Below the pieces are notes generated by a model, which was not told the origin of the DNA, searched no databases, and saw only the letters and a list, made by a program, of their open reading frames with translations. DNA of 64,000 nucleotides from Protea cynaroides (Eukaryota; Streptophyta; Magnoliopsida; Proteales; Proteaceae), in contig CM053266.1 of the NCBI GenBank assembly GCA_028583415.1, positions 39,427,758-39,491,757 of the forward strand. Reading direction: 5' to 3'. The translations under genes and the position numbers were made by a program. Below, piece by piece: positions 47,048 to 59,079 of the stretch. Positions within the stretch are counted from its first letter, which is position 1. Every line of letters starts with the position of its first letter.

Positions 47048-48840
47048 TCAGTTGATTACCCTGCAGTTCTTGCGTATCTCCCCAACTGATCCTGTCAGAG
47101 GACTAATATTCCCCATCTTCATCATGGAGCTGGCAAAAGCTGTGAAGAAAAGGGTAGAGTCATTGCTATAGCTCTCCACAAGTGTTTTCGTCGATGAAAC
47201 AGCTGCATCGCTGCTCGAATAGAGAGTTTGGTCTGAAAAGAGAAGGCCTTTTCCATTGAGCAAGTTCTTGTAGTAATGGTTGTCAAATAGATCAGTTGAG
47301 TTCTGATCAAGAGCGGTGGTCGTATTGCCATCACCATTTTGTGGGCAGAGGTTTTGCAGATCAGTAAGCATATTAGTATCCAGAGTAGAATCTGGACCTG
47401 TCTCAGTGAAGTTGAATAGCCTTTGACTGAAGGTGGTACACCTTGCCAAACCGATTGTATGAGCACCTAAACTTGCACAAATGATATCAAATGTTAGGTT
47501 TCTAATCGATATGCCAAAAGCTCTAAAACCTATGAAACGAATTAAATCAATCCTTATAATTAAGACTGCATCAACGTTTAACCAATACCATGTGGGTGCT
47601 CTTTGTAGGTAGAGACTGATAAGGTTATACCTGACAAGGATGCAACATCAGTGATGTTCAGACCTACAGCAGCAAACTTAAGGGTGATATTTCCCAAGTT
47701 CTCGAAAGGAGAAGGCAGGCCATTGTTTGCTCCTGTCTGATTTGCCACCAACCCATCCCTTCTCCCTAGGAGGACATCCCATGAAGGTCCTCCACTCTGC
47801 AAAATTATTGCAATTCATTATATCATAGATTGTCATATTCTTCTAATTATTACCACTAATGTTTTGGGCTAAATCTTGTAGAGATATTGATCAATTTAAA
47901 CCCGATCTGAAATAAATCTTCAACTTGATACAAAACTTGAGAAAATTGGTCCTTAAAATTCAATACCATATCAATCCACATTAAGTCTCTTATGAGACCA
48001 ATTTGTGACTAACTCATCATTAGGCTAATATGAAATTGTAACACGGATACGTACACTAAAAAAATTGTCAAATGACTTACTAAAAGGACAGAATCTCTTG
48101 CTGCGATAGCTAATATGTCGGCACAGGATACAACTCCACTGCATGCACTTTCAACAGCACTCTTGATAGTATCCACAACATCAAATCCTCTTGCAGAGTT
48201 TTTGTTGGGGCCAGCAAATTTCTCACCATCACTCCCGTCCAAGAGAAGTGATGCGTCACAACCCTGTACAAATAAAAAAGGGTGAAGAAGAATAAAAAGA
48301 TAACAAAATTAAATAGCAAGGGTAGTGGTGGAAGAGTAATGGAACTTAAAAAAATATATCCTATTATTAACCCTTTGACTCTAAAGATGTAAACTAAGTT
48401 TTCAAAAAGAGTCCAACACTGGAACTAGCATTCAATAGCAGCAAAGAGTTCAAAAATAAACAACATGACTATCTTTCACAGTCAATTCAAGATTTTTCAA
48501 ACCATCTTTCTTATTAGCATACAGAAATACAGTAAGCAAGCATGAACGTGTATGCACGAAGAGAACTAGAATTTGTGTTGCAGTTGATGTTACCCAGTTT
48601 CCACGGATATATCAAAGGGGAACTCACGTTTACAAAGCAATCATGGAAGTGGAGTCGGAGCAAAGAAGCTCCCATTCGCATTTCGTTCTTGAGAGCAGTC
48701 TTGACCTGTTGACGCACAATTTTGAGGAGATTGGGACATGTATTCTGGTAGAAATCAGAGGTTAACTGGGATCTCACTGTTACAGTCGAGCACAGAATCA
48801 GAAAAGACGTGATAAGAAAGATGTTCCACATCATCTTCAT
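47048..48840 (-). CDS. class III peroxidase, PRX59/peroxidase N-like, gene 6
   Basis: Exons 48628-48840, 48081-48263, 47631-47796 and 47048-47466 join in frame (GT-AG) to 326 residues. Signal peptide MKMMWNIFLITSFLILCS; distal RLHFHDC (R62, H66); VNGCDAS; SGGPSWDVLLGRRDG; GAHTIG with proximal His at about 190; eight cysteines; C-terminus CRVIN. Intron 1 (364 nt) and exon 1 are nearly identical to those of gene 7, so this pair is a recent duplication, while gene 5 is older. Nothing in the reading frame looks damaged. The 5' flank has a TATA box and two GCC-boxes. This is the cleanest member of the second group. Confidence 0.96.
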
Positions 48841-48908
48841 TGTGATGAAGGTCTGATCAGAAGAGGGTAATGGCTAATGTAGTGATGGATACACATTCTA
48901 AGTGGCAT

Positions 48909-48916
48909 TATTTATA
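48909..48916 (-). promoter_or_regulatory. TATA box of peroxidase gene 6
   Basis: TATAAATA on the minus strand, 69 bp upstream of the ATG. Confidence 0.7.
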
Positions 48917-49007
48917 GCCTAAGTACAAAATTTTTTAAGTAAGCATTACGATTTAATTATATGTAGTGACATGTTTTTTTAAGCTATTAAGTGCTGTGAG
49001 CAGGTAC

Positions 49008-49023
49008 GGCGGCTGCGGCGGCT
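49008..49023 (-). promoter_or_regulatory. paired GCC-boxes upstream of gene 6
   Basis: AGCCGCC occurs twice on the minus strand (49008-49014 and 49017-49023), separated by 2 bp, about 90 bp upstream of the TATA box. Gene 5 and gene 7 each keep one intact copy at the same place. Confidence 0.55.
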
Positions 49024-49709
49024 ACTTGGGCTGTAGCACACCAATGCCAATGTACGTTAGTGTAAACCAGCGGATGATTTAGTGGGTTGGAACCTTATAA
49101 TATTTCCAGGCTCTTATGGGATTAAGAGATCGGTCAGGTTAATCCTTATCTGAATGCATTTGATAAGAGAAGCACAGCATCATGGGACACTACATAGCTT
49201 AGTGGTCAGAGAGGAGGCCAAAACCAAAGCCATTTTGCTGCCACATACGTGTACGATATAGCTATGACTGCCTTCGTTTATATCCTTTCTATAGTACTTC
49301 CCCATCCGCCGACCCGAGAGAGAGAGAGACAGAGGGGACTCATCCTTCCTAGACTTCTCCTTCATGTTTTATGAATATTCTAATGTATGTATGTCGATAT
49401 AATCTTATGTAAAATAATGGAAAGTACTCATAATCCAATAGCCACGGTCTTAGTAATGGGTATTAGATTGGCTGAGATTGATACCTGGTCGATACTGATT
49501 CTAGCAGACATTTTGCAATCAGTTCGTTTTCATGACATGTGTCAATCATCGATCCGAATGACTCGAGACCATTTATCAAGTATCTATAATTACTAAAATA
49601 AAATAAAAAATAAAAAACAAAAATAGTTGGATCAGCGAGAAAACACTTGGAATCAGCCGACAAGTAGTGTAGATTTACCCAATCCCTTGGGGTGATTCAG
49701 AGTGCATCC

Positions 49710-52383
49710 TGTTGATCACAGGTTGATATTGGGAGGGGGAGTGAATCAGTGTCTTCAAAAATTCTTTTGAATAATTCTTTGAAGACAGACGCTGCCTTGG
49801 ACTGATGCTTTACTCACTAACCACAACCACACATTCACTGAAGCACTAGCATACACACAATCGTATGCACAACCACCTCGCTACCACAGAGTGGTCAGGT
49901 CTACCATGTTGTGCACATCCATCCTGCAGACCATTCCATGCACTTCACAATAGACAAAATATGCACAATCCACAACACAAGATATACGTGGTTCACCACC
50001 ACAGTGTGTGATGACTAGTCCACGGAGTAATACCCAATGGGCTCTGTATATACTCAATACACCTCTTTTAGCTGTCTACACAGTAGGGAGTACATACACC
50101 CAGTTTACCCAGCATAAAATCAGGAGGGCACAGTTGTGCCAATAATTCAGGTACCGAAGTACCATTGCTCAGCACTCGCTGCACACACTAAGCTTAACCC
50201 GCACCCACGGGAAGCATACAATATAATTTTGGGCTTATATCAATACCCTTACAATTTTAATGCAGGCTAATTAGGTATTTATTATTCATCACCTACAACT
50301 AGCATATAACTGAGTACAAGAATTAAACAATGCAACACATACAGGGTTAGGAATCTTACAACCCTTGTCTGGCATTTTCTGGTACTCTGGGCAGACTCTG
50401 AGATGTCTCTGTGAAGCCTCGCATAGTCCTCAGGTCCACTAGAGTCTTCAATTCATTCCATACACCACATTTTCCATCTCTCTCTTCTTTAAAACATCAA
50501 CACACCCTTCAATACTTCCAGCGGCTCACTGCAGTCTCCATTTTCTTACTTGGCATTTTAACAAACACCTTGAGTGCATGTCTTTCCTTCTTTTTCTCCC
50601 TTAGTGTTTTCACAAACTCAACATGGCCTTCTGGCTCTTCATAGGCTCACTCAAGCTCTCACAGCTCTTGTTTAATGGCATACAATCACTCCAAGCTTTC
50701 AATGCCTTGAGAGCATAGCAAACGCCATTGTAACTCTCATTGAAGCTTCAAACAACAACTATTTCTCCCAAACCCTCATACAAGATCTTCAATACAGCTT
50801 AATAGAATCCCGTAGAATCCATGGAAGGTTGGTGATAAGAATCCAAGTATTAAACACTCACCACACCTTCAAGAGAAGGTTTTCCCCCAAAAACCCGAGC
50901 CACCACTCTGTTCTTCGTCACTTTCTCTCTGGTTTTTGGTTCTCATTAGATAGGAAATTCGAAAACGAGCTCGGAGCACTTTGAACCGTCCGATTTGGAC
51001 TCCGGATGGCCGAGATATGACCGTTACAATCTCGGCCAATAAAATCATAACAAAGAGCATCTTTTGAAGCCTTATGGTGCACCTGCGCAACACTAGAGCG
51101 CCGCCGCCACTGCATTGTCTAGTTGTGGTTGGTCGGTCAAAGAATCTATGCTAATGACCGTTGGATCTATAATGAAATGGCGGGATCAAATATTGTCCGT
51201 CGGATCAGATTTCATCGCGTCAAACAAGATCGAAGCTAATATAGGCCTTTTGATCAGCATCCGCCACGCCGCCACACAATACGTGCGCTACACCGAATCT
51301 GAAACTAACATTCATGGAACGCGACGCATGCTATTAAACTACATTCATCCAATCAGACTTCACGCGGGAGAATCATGACGCGTCTGGAGAGATACACCAT
51401 AGCCCGCCATTTTGGTAACCATCAGATTCGAATCTGAATATCGTGGCACCATCTTGACCGTCGATGTTGGATCTTTGAACATTTATACTTCCAAAAATGC
51501 CCCTGTAGCGGCAGAGAAGTCTCTCTCTCCCTCCTGACCTTTTGTTGAGCACCTTGTGTGCATGCGGGATGGGCCATGGGGTGTGCGCGCAGGCCTGCTG
51601 CCTTGCGGCATGGCTTGCGAGCATGCTGCTTGTGGCGGCCATGGCTTGCGAGCCAGCATGCACGGCGGGCATGCGGGCTTGCCCAGATGTGCTTGGCCTT
51701 GGCTTGTGGCATGGCCCTGGCTGTCTGGGTGGCCTACGGCTCGTTGTGGCTGCCCATGTCATGTGGCATGGCCGTGGCTGCCAGGGTGGCCCTCGGCTAA
51801 GCTGGCTGCCATGGTGGCATGCCACCTCAGCATGCTGGGTCCCACCACATCAACTTCTCTCTCTTCTTTCTCTCTCTTTAGATTCTCTCTCTTCTTTCTC
51901 TCTCTTCGGATTCTCTCTCTTCTGATTCTCTCTCTTATTTTTCTTGCTTCAGGGAGTACTTGGGAGATGCCACATCATGCCACATCATCAATGGGACCCA
52001 CTGTGGGATCCACACACTCTCTCTTCTTGCCACACCAATAATGGGACCCACTTTAGGACCCATACTTACTCTCCATCTTCTTTCTCCTCTTTCTATCAGC
52101 ATATTGCCTATGTGGGTATTGTCCACATCACCAGTGGGGCCCACACACATTCTGTCACTTGTGAAAACTGTTGTTGCCTAGTCAACTCAGTGCATACCTT
52201 CTCAATCACTCTCTAGAAGCTGTAGAATACTGTAGAACATGCCTAAGACTTCCTCAGCTCTGTCACTTACACAAACACTATCTCTCTTACACAGACACTC
52301 TCTCTCCTTATTTCTCTCATTGTAAGCTCATCAATACTGCCCACATCAGTTAAGTTTCCAACAATAACAACACATGGCCAACA
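49710..52383 (-). mobile_element. 2.7-kb solo LTR, copy 2, minus strand
   Basis: In its own orientation it begins TGTTGGCCATGTG and ends GTGATCAACA, with a perfect CATCC target duplication (49705-49709, 52384-52388). The empty target reads GTGCATCCGTGCCC near 42965 and GTGCATCCGGGCTCC near 57882. It aligns to 36699-38925 in reverse: the ACTGATTCAC...CCCTC end at 49.73 kb, the GTGGTAGCGAGGT block at 49.88 kb, and the TGTTGGAAACTTAACTGATGTG start at 52.35 kb. It is about 450 bp longer, partly from a GC-rich GGCATGG/GCATGC stretch at 51545-51840 that the first copy seems to lack. The long open frames there are low-complexity and not genes. Confidence 0.85.
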
Positions 52384-52957
52384 CATCCGTGCCCTAAAAC
52401 CATGGCCATGCAAGTATCGACAAAGAACTTATAGAGTTTAAAAGGGCAAAATTCTTGAGTTTCAACAATAAGAAGAAGAAAGCCTTGATGCTTAGTCTGA
52501 TGAGACAAGCACATTACCTCATGTTCATCCCAATAGCAAAAAACTTGACAGAGTCATTAATGCACGGAGATAGGCTCACGTTAATTAAGTCTGGTTAGGA
52601 TTTTAGTTGGATGAGTCATCATAGAATCTCAGGGGACAAAAGAAGACACTTATACACTTTGTGATGAGTAAGGGCACAGTTGAGGATCTAGTTAGGATTC
52701 TTAAAGAAAGATAAACATCTACTGCCCCAGAGAAGTGAAGAAAATAAATATCAGTAAAGGCTAGAGACAAGTTGTGGATGCAAGAGAGGGAGCACTAGTG
52801 GCATATTGAGAAATGTTAGTAATGATTAATCCTGTAAGAGTAATCATACTAGGCCAAAAAAAATACATAACAAGACAACAGAGTGAATCATGGTGCGATA
52901 CTTTATATTGTGTTACGGATTGTTTATCTTGTGTCCTTTGTAGTGCTATGGTTTGTG

Positions 52958-53385
52958 TCAAGTTTTCAATTCAAAATTTCAAATTAGAAAGTGGAAGAAC
53001 TCTCTATATATAAGATCATAAGATTCCAATCTTATTAGTAATGTGGGACTATTTTCAATACTCCCCTTCATATGTAACCCCATCATTAGGTGGTATATAT
53101 GTGGTAGTATATGTGGCAATACATAGCACCTTTCAGGTGATTGATCCATCTTCTTGGGTGACTGATCCCTCTTTTTGGGTGACATCTAGTCCCTCTTTTG
53201 TACATCTGGCATCCTTTTTTCAATGGTTTGGTCTTTTTTTTAGGGTTATTATGAGAAAGAGCCTGGAGCTCTGATACCACATTAAGTTTCCAACTCAAAA
53301 TTAAGTTGGAACTAGTAAGTAGGACTCTCCATATATAAGATCACAAGATTGCAATCCCATTAGCAATGTGGGACTATTCCCAATA
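52958..53385 (-). mobile_element. TRIM (miniature LTR retrotransposon)
   Basis: Two direct repeats of about 103-105 bp (52958-53060 and 53281-53385) share ATATAAGATCA(T/C)AAGATT, AATGTGGGACTATT and a CAATA end. The right one is followed on the minus strand by the primer site TGGTATCAGAGC (53268-53279), and the left one is preceded by a purine tract GAAGGGGAG. The 220-bp interior has no coding capacity, only a TGGGTGACTGATCCCTC-type short repeat. The flanking duplication is TTGTG/GTGTG, and the paralogous empty site is near 58442 (GCTATGGTGTGAGCTTTCAG). Confidence 0.85.
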
Positions 53386-53390
53386 GTGTG

Positions 53391-54864
53391 GGCCTTCAGG
53401 ATGGATGTGCATAACATGATCGACTTCACCACTCTGTGATAGCTTAGGGTAGCAAGAGTTGTTAAAGAAAAAAAAATCGTCTATAGCATTTTGTTATAGT
53501 AGAGTGCATCCAGACTATTGAAAGTGCATTGGTCACAATTCTCTATGCACTCCCAATGGCCAGGATCAAATCTGCTACACCAAAGTGCTACAGACGATCT
53601 TGGCCCATTGTTAAAGGTTCTTTAAAAGAAAATTTATATCACATTATTCAACCCCTTTTGGTAATCAACTTTGTTCGACACGTCTCCTTCCCCTCCCCTC
53701 TTCTCTCCCTTCCCCACTCCAATCCACTTAACCTGAATAATTACAACTGCAAAAATGTTAGTAGGGATGTAGAAAGAAAAAAAAATCCAATCTAATCTAA
53801 GCCTCCATTGAATAGTAGAGCCTAGTGAAGAAGAATTAAAAGAAGATTTAAAATAAATAAATAAATAACTCACCCTTTCCGGCCGAGTTTTCTGCAACAA
53901 ATCCCTAGCTCAGGTAATTATCCCAAAATTGACCCAGACCAACAGCAACCCCAAAGAACATTTCTAGGTTTTTGGGAATCGGAGCAAACCATGGTTTCTC
54001 CCTTACCAGTCATCCCTTCTAACTCCGTCACGTTCGTTAGATATGATTGTCTAAAAGGCCAAGATAATAAAGGACTAATATGGTTTCCTCATTGTTGTCA
54101 AGGTTTTAAAACATGGAATCGAGACTGGAACCAAGTCAAGTGGATCTAATTCCAATTCGAATCGATTGGATTCGGCGGTTTAATTTGGCCTATAAATTAA
54201 TATAAAAAAATAAAGTTACAAAATAATCCAATCATACATCTACGATAAAGGTGTCAAACAGGAAGGTTACGTGTAATTTAGGCAGTTCCTTATTGGTTCT
54301 GATCCCAATATAATCCCAATATAAGGTTAATCTCAGAATCGTCTCATTCACTAAACGGTCCCAAAATTAGGATATATCCCATCTCATTTAAAAATAGGAC
54401 GATTCTTTACTATGTTATATATCTTATAATCTCTTACGTGTAACACATTAGCTTGTATACAAACTCTATAAATTCAAATATGCAACCGCTCCATGCTGAT
54501 AATCCAAACATTTCTTTATTTAGCATCTAATTCATCAGGGGTTGAAAATATTTGTGCAGTTCAGAGTTTTAGAAGACTGACCATGCAAGAACTTCCCATA
54601 ACCCATATATATAGCTCTAATTAATAAGTCTCTTTTATTCTGGTGCACATGTCTGTGGTAGTAATGCACAGCAGTCTTTTCATGGAACTATAAACTGCCC
54701 TAAATTGAGACCTAATTAGAATTACTTCTCACACTTCACATCACTTGTGTGTTCTATGAGACAATTTTGGATAACTGGGATTCAACGTTTTGATGATTAA
54801 CCTATCTCAAGTGATTTAAGGGTTTTTAGAGAATACATCTGCAGCTTTCATCAGTTGATTTAAT
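53391..54864. other. spacer between gene 6 and gene 7
   Basis: 53.4-54.05 kb is paralogous to 58.45-58.9 kb (upstream of gene 7). 54.05-54.86 kb is paralogous to 36.6-36.7 plus 38.93-40.36 kb (downstream of gene 5) and holds the empty target of solo LTR copy 1. The junction near 54050 is therefore a duplication breakpoint. No gene supported, although ATGGTTTCTCCCTTACC occurs in both copies (53992 and 58860). Confidence 0.6.
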
Positions 54865-57150
54865 TTACCCGCAGTTCTTGCGTATCTCCCGCGACCCTGG
54901 AGGCAAATAATGTATTTGTTGGAGGGAAAAAAACTGGGTTTCGGGGAGGGGGAGGGGGGGGGTAAAAGGGAGAGATTTTTTTTTTTTTCTAAAGAGAAAA
55001 AATAAAAAAAAAATTTTTTCCCAACGCAAAAAGGTCAAAAAAAAAATAAAAATTTTTTTAAATTCAAATCCATAGGGGAAGGGGGGGGGGGTAGGAAAAT
55101 TGAAAGAGGTTTTGAAGCTTATGGGAAGGGTTTCTAGGGTTTCGTCCCCGTGGGAGTGATCAATCACCAACTACCTCTTCTTTGTGCATCAATGGAGGAA
55201 CCTATGAGGGTCAGTAGAGTTTTATTTTCCATTCATGGTGATCCTGGGTTGTGCCTGTCAGAGTGACTAATAAGGTTCAATTCCCCCATCTTCATCAATG
55301 GAGCTGGCAAAAGCTGGCTGTGAAGGGAAAACCGGGGTTCTTGTCTTGTTAGGGGTAGAGTGTTGGGGGAATGCGGGGGGGTTGGGGGTTTTTGGGGGGG
55401 GGCCCCGCAGGTTCATTGTGTTTATTTCTATTATATTTTATAGCTCTCCACAAGTGTTTTCGTCGATGAAACAGCTGCATCGCTGCTCGAATAGAGAGAG
55501 TTTGGTCTGAAAAGAGAAGGCCTTTTCCATTGAGCAAGTTCTTGTAGTAATGGTTGTCAAATAGATCAATGGAGTTCCGATCAAGAGGGGTGGTCGTATT
55601 GCCATCACCATTTTGTGGGCAGAGGTTTTGCAGATCAGTAAGCATATTAGTATCCAGAGTAGAATCCGGACCTGTCCGAGTGAAGTTGAATAGCCTTTGA
55701 CTGAAGGAGGTACACCTTGCCAAACCGATTGTGTGACCACCTACACTTGCACAAATGATAACAAATGTTAGGTTTCTGATCAATATGCCAAAAGCTCTAA
55801 AGCTTATGGAACGAATTAAATCAATCCTTTTAATTAAAACTGCATCAACGTTTAACTAATACCATGTGGGTGCTCTTTGTAGGTAGAGACTGATCATAAG
55901 GTCATACCTGACAAGGATGCAACATCAGTGATGTTCAGACCTACAGCAGCAAACTTGAGGGTGATATTTCCCAAGTTCTCGAAAGGAGAAGGCAGGCCAT
56001 TGTTTGCTCCTGTCTGATTTGCCACCAACCCATCCCTTCTCCCTAAGAGAACTTCCCATGAAGGTCCTCCACTCTGCGAAATTATTGCAATTCATTATAT
56101 CGTATATTGCCATGTTCTTCTAATTATTACCACTACTTGTTTTGGGCTAAATCTTGTAGAGATGATGATTCATTTAAACTAAGATCTGAAATAAATCTCC
56201 ACTGTGATACAAATCTTGAGAGAATTGGACCTTAAAATCTAGCTTTTAGGGTGAGAGAATTCAATACCATATCAATCCACTATAAGTCTCGTACGAAACC
56301 AATTAATTAGGACCAATCCATCACAAGGCTAATATGGGACGGTAACACAGACACATACACTAAAAAAATGCATGTCAAATGACTTACTAAAAGGACGGAA
56401 TCTCTAGCTGCGATAGCTAGTATGTCGGCACAGGATACAACTCCACTGCATGCACTTTCAACAGCACTCTTGATAGTATCCACAACATCAAAACCTCTTG
56501 CAGAATTTTTGTTGGGGCCAGCAAATTTCTCACCATCACTCCCATCCAAGAGAAGTGATGCGTCACAACCCTGTACAAATAATAAAGGGTGAAGACTAAT
56601 AAAAAGATAATGAAATTAAATAGCAAGGATAGTGGTGGAAGAGTAATGGAACTTAAAAAAATATATCCTATTATTAACCCTTTGACTCTAAAGATGTAAA
56701 CTAAGTTTTCAAAAAGAGTCCAACACTGGAACTAGCATTCAATAGCAGCAAAGAGTTCAAAAATAAACAACATGACTATCTTTCACAGTCAATTCAAGAT
56801 TTTTCAAACCATCTTTCTTATTAGCAGACAGAAATACTACAGTAAGCAAGCATGAACGTGTATGCACGAAGAGAACTAGAATTTGTGTTGCAGTTGATGT
56901 TACCCAGTTTCCACGGATATATCAAAGGGGAACTCACGTTTACAAAGCAATCATGGAAGTGGAGTCGGAGCAAAGAAGCTCCCATTCGCATTTCGTTCTT
57001 GAGAGCAGTCTTGACCTGTTGACGCACAATTTTGAGGAGATTGGGACATGTATTCTGGTAGAAATCAGAGGTTAACTGGGATCTCACTGTTACAGTCGAG
57101 CACAGAATCAGAAAAGACATGATAAGAAAGATGTTCCACATCATCTTCAT
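54865..57150 (-). pseudogene. class III peroxidase, PRX59-like, gene 7, disrupted in exon 4
   Basis: Exons 1-3 (56938-57150, 56388-56570, 55908-56073) are intact with good splice sites and nearly match gene 6. Exon 4 starts at 55740 (GGHTIG with proximal His at about 190). It then has a 2-nt insertion in the AGAGAGAG run at about 55493-55500, so SDQTLYSS becomes SDQTLSIR and the frame is lost. Peroxidase homology stops near 55440. After about 540 bp of mosaic sequence only the last codons (GEIRKNC-like, ending at about 54865) reappear. As written it cannot make a full enzyme. Part of the damage may be assembly error rather than biology. Confidence 0.88.
54897..55440. other. mosaic of LTR and peroxidase exon pieces with homopolymer runs
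   Basis: Pieces colinear with solo LTR copy 1 (TCCCGCGACCCT; CTAGGGTTTCGT and GGGAGTGATCAATCACCAAC; CTTGTCTTGTTAG; TTCATTGTGTTTATTT) alternate with pieces colinear with exon 4 of gene 6 (CCCATCTTCATC, ATGGAGCTGGCAAAAGCT). They are joined by runs of G and A (such as G9-G10 and A9). No ordinary mutation gives this pattern. Confidence 0.8.
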
Positions 57151-57218
57151 TGTGATAAGGGTCTGATCAGAAGAGGGTAATGGCTAATGTAGTGATGGAT
57201 ACACATTCTAAGTGGCAT

Positions 57219-57226
57219 TATTTATA
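57219..57226 (-). promoter_or_regulatory. TATA box of peroxidase gene 7
   Basis: TATAAATA on the minus strand, 69 bp upstream of the ATG, as in gene 6. Confidence 0.7.
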
Positions 57227-57312
57227 GCCTAAGTACAAAATTTTTTTAGTAAACGATTTAATTATATGTAGTGACATGTTTTTTTAAGCTATTTAGTGCT
57301 GTGAGCAGGTAC

Positions 57313-57319
57313 GGCGGCT
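57313..57319 (-). promoter_or_regulatory. GCC-box upstream of gene 7
   Basis: One AGCCGCC on the minus strand. The second copy present in gene 6 is changed here (GGCGGGT on the plus strand). Confidence 0.45.
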
Positions 57320-59041
57320 CCGGCGGGTACTTGGTAGTATCTGTAGCACACCAACGCCAATGTAGTTAGTGTAAACCAGACTGATGATTTTAGTGGGTTG
57401 GAACCTTATAATATTTCCAAGCTCTGATGGGATTAAGAGATCGGTCAGGTTAATCCTTATCTGAATGCATTTGAATAGAGAAGAGGCCAAAACCAAAGCC
57501 ATTTTGCTGCCACTTCCGTGCACGATCGATATAGCTATGACTGCCTTCGTATGTTTTTATCCTTCCTATACTTCCCCATCCGCCGCCCAGAGAGAGAGAG
57601 AGAGATCCTTCATGTTTTATGAATATTGTAATGTATGTATGTCGATATACTCTTATGTAAAATAAAGGAGCAGATAATAAAAGCATTCATTATCCAATAG
57701 CCACGGTCTTAGTAATCGGTATTAGATTGGCTGAGACTGATACCCGGCCGACACCGGTTCTAGCAGATGTTTTGGAATCGGTTCATTTTCATGACACATG
57801 TCAATCATCAATCCAAATGAATCGAGACCATTTATCGACAACAAGTGTAATGTTACCCGATCCCTTGGGGTGACTCAGAGTGCATCCGGGCTCCAAAACC
57901 ATGGCCATGCAGGTATTGATGAAATTCACAAGGAACTTATAGCGCTGAAGGCCAAAGTTCTTGAGTTTCAACAATAAGAAGAAGAAAGCCTTGATGTGTA
58001 GTAAGATGAGACAAGCACATTACCTCAGGTTAATCCAGCAGCAAAAAACTTGACAAAATCATTAGTGCGACTCATGTTAATTAAGTCTGGTTAGGATTTT
58101 AGTTGGATGAGTCATCATAGAATGTCGAGGCACAAAAGAAAACACTTATACAATTTGAGATGAATGAGGGCCCAGTTGAGGATCTAGTCAGGATTCTTAA
58201 AGAAAAGAAAACGTCTTCTGCACCCAGAAGTGAAGAAAATAAATATCAGTAAAGGCAAGAGACAGGTTGTCGATGCACAGAGAGGGAGCACTAGTGGCAT
58301 AGTGAGAAATATTAGTAAAGATTATTTTTACAAGATTAATCATACAAGGTCAAAACAAAATGCATGACAAGACAATAGAGTGAATCATGGTAGTAGTTTA
58401 TAGTGTGTTACGGATTGTTTTTCTGGTGTCCTTTGGAGTGCTATGGTGTGAGCTTTCAGAATAGATATGCCCAACATGATCGACTTGACCATTTGTGATA
58501 GCTTAGGGCAACAAGAGTTGTTAAAGGTCACCCCCTTTCAGTAACCGACGACACATCTCCTTCCCCTCCCCTCTCCTCCCCCTTCCCCACTCCAATCCAC
58601 TTAACCTGAATAATTACAACTGCAATAATGTTAGTAGGGATGTATAAGGGAAAAAAAAAGTCAATCTAATCTAAGCCTCCATTGAATAGTAGAGCGTAGT
58701 GAAGAAGAATTAAAAGAAGATAAAAGAAAAAAAAAATTAACTCACCATTTCTGAAGTTTTCTGCAACAAATCCCTAGCTCAGGTTATTATCCCAAAATTG
58801 AACCAGACCAACAACAACCCCAAAGAACATTTCTAGGTTTTGGGAATCTAATCAAACCATGGTTTCTCCCTTACCGGTCACCACCTCTAACTCCGTCACG
58901 TTCGATATCTGCGGACCATAACTGAACTGTTGGTTGCTTATGCCGGCGTTGAATATGATCCTACCGTCTGTTAAGGAAGCGGATTGCAAAATATATGCTT
59001 GTGTTTGAATCCGAAGAATTCTCGTTTAAGGAAGCGAATTA

Positions 59042-59079
<38 letters not shown>

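Noticed and set aside
51542..52041. Long plus-strand open frames (127-161 codons) rich in Cys, Trp and Gly
   Set aside because: They lie in the low-complexity GC-rich part of a solo LTR, overlap in all three frames, and show no domain.
58860..58977. A first coding exon starting ATGGTTTCTCCCTTACCGG, with LLVAYAGVEYDP readable in another frame
   Set aside because: The start frame stops within about 20 codons and the second frame is not joined to it; the duplicate at 53992 does not continue it. Too little to call a gene.
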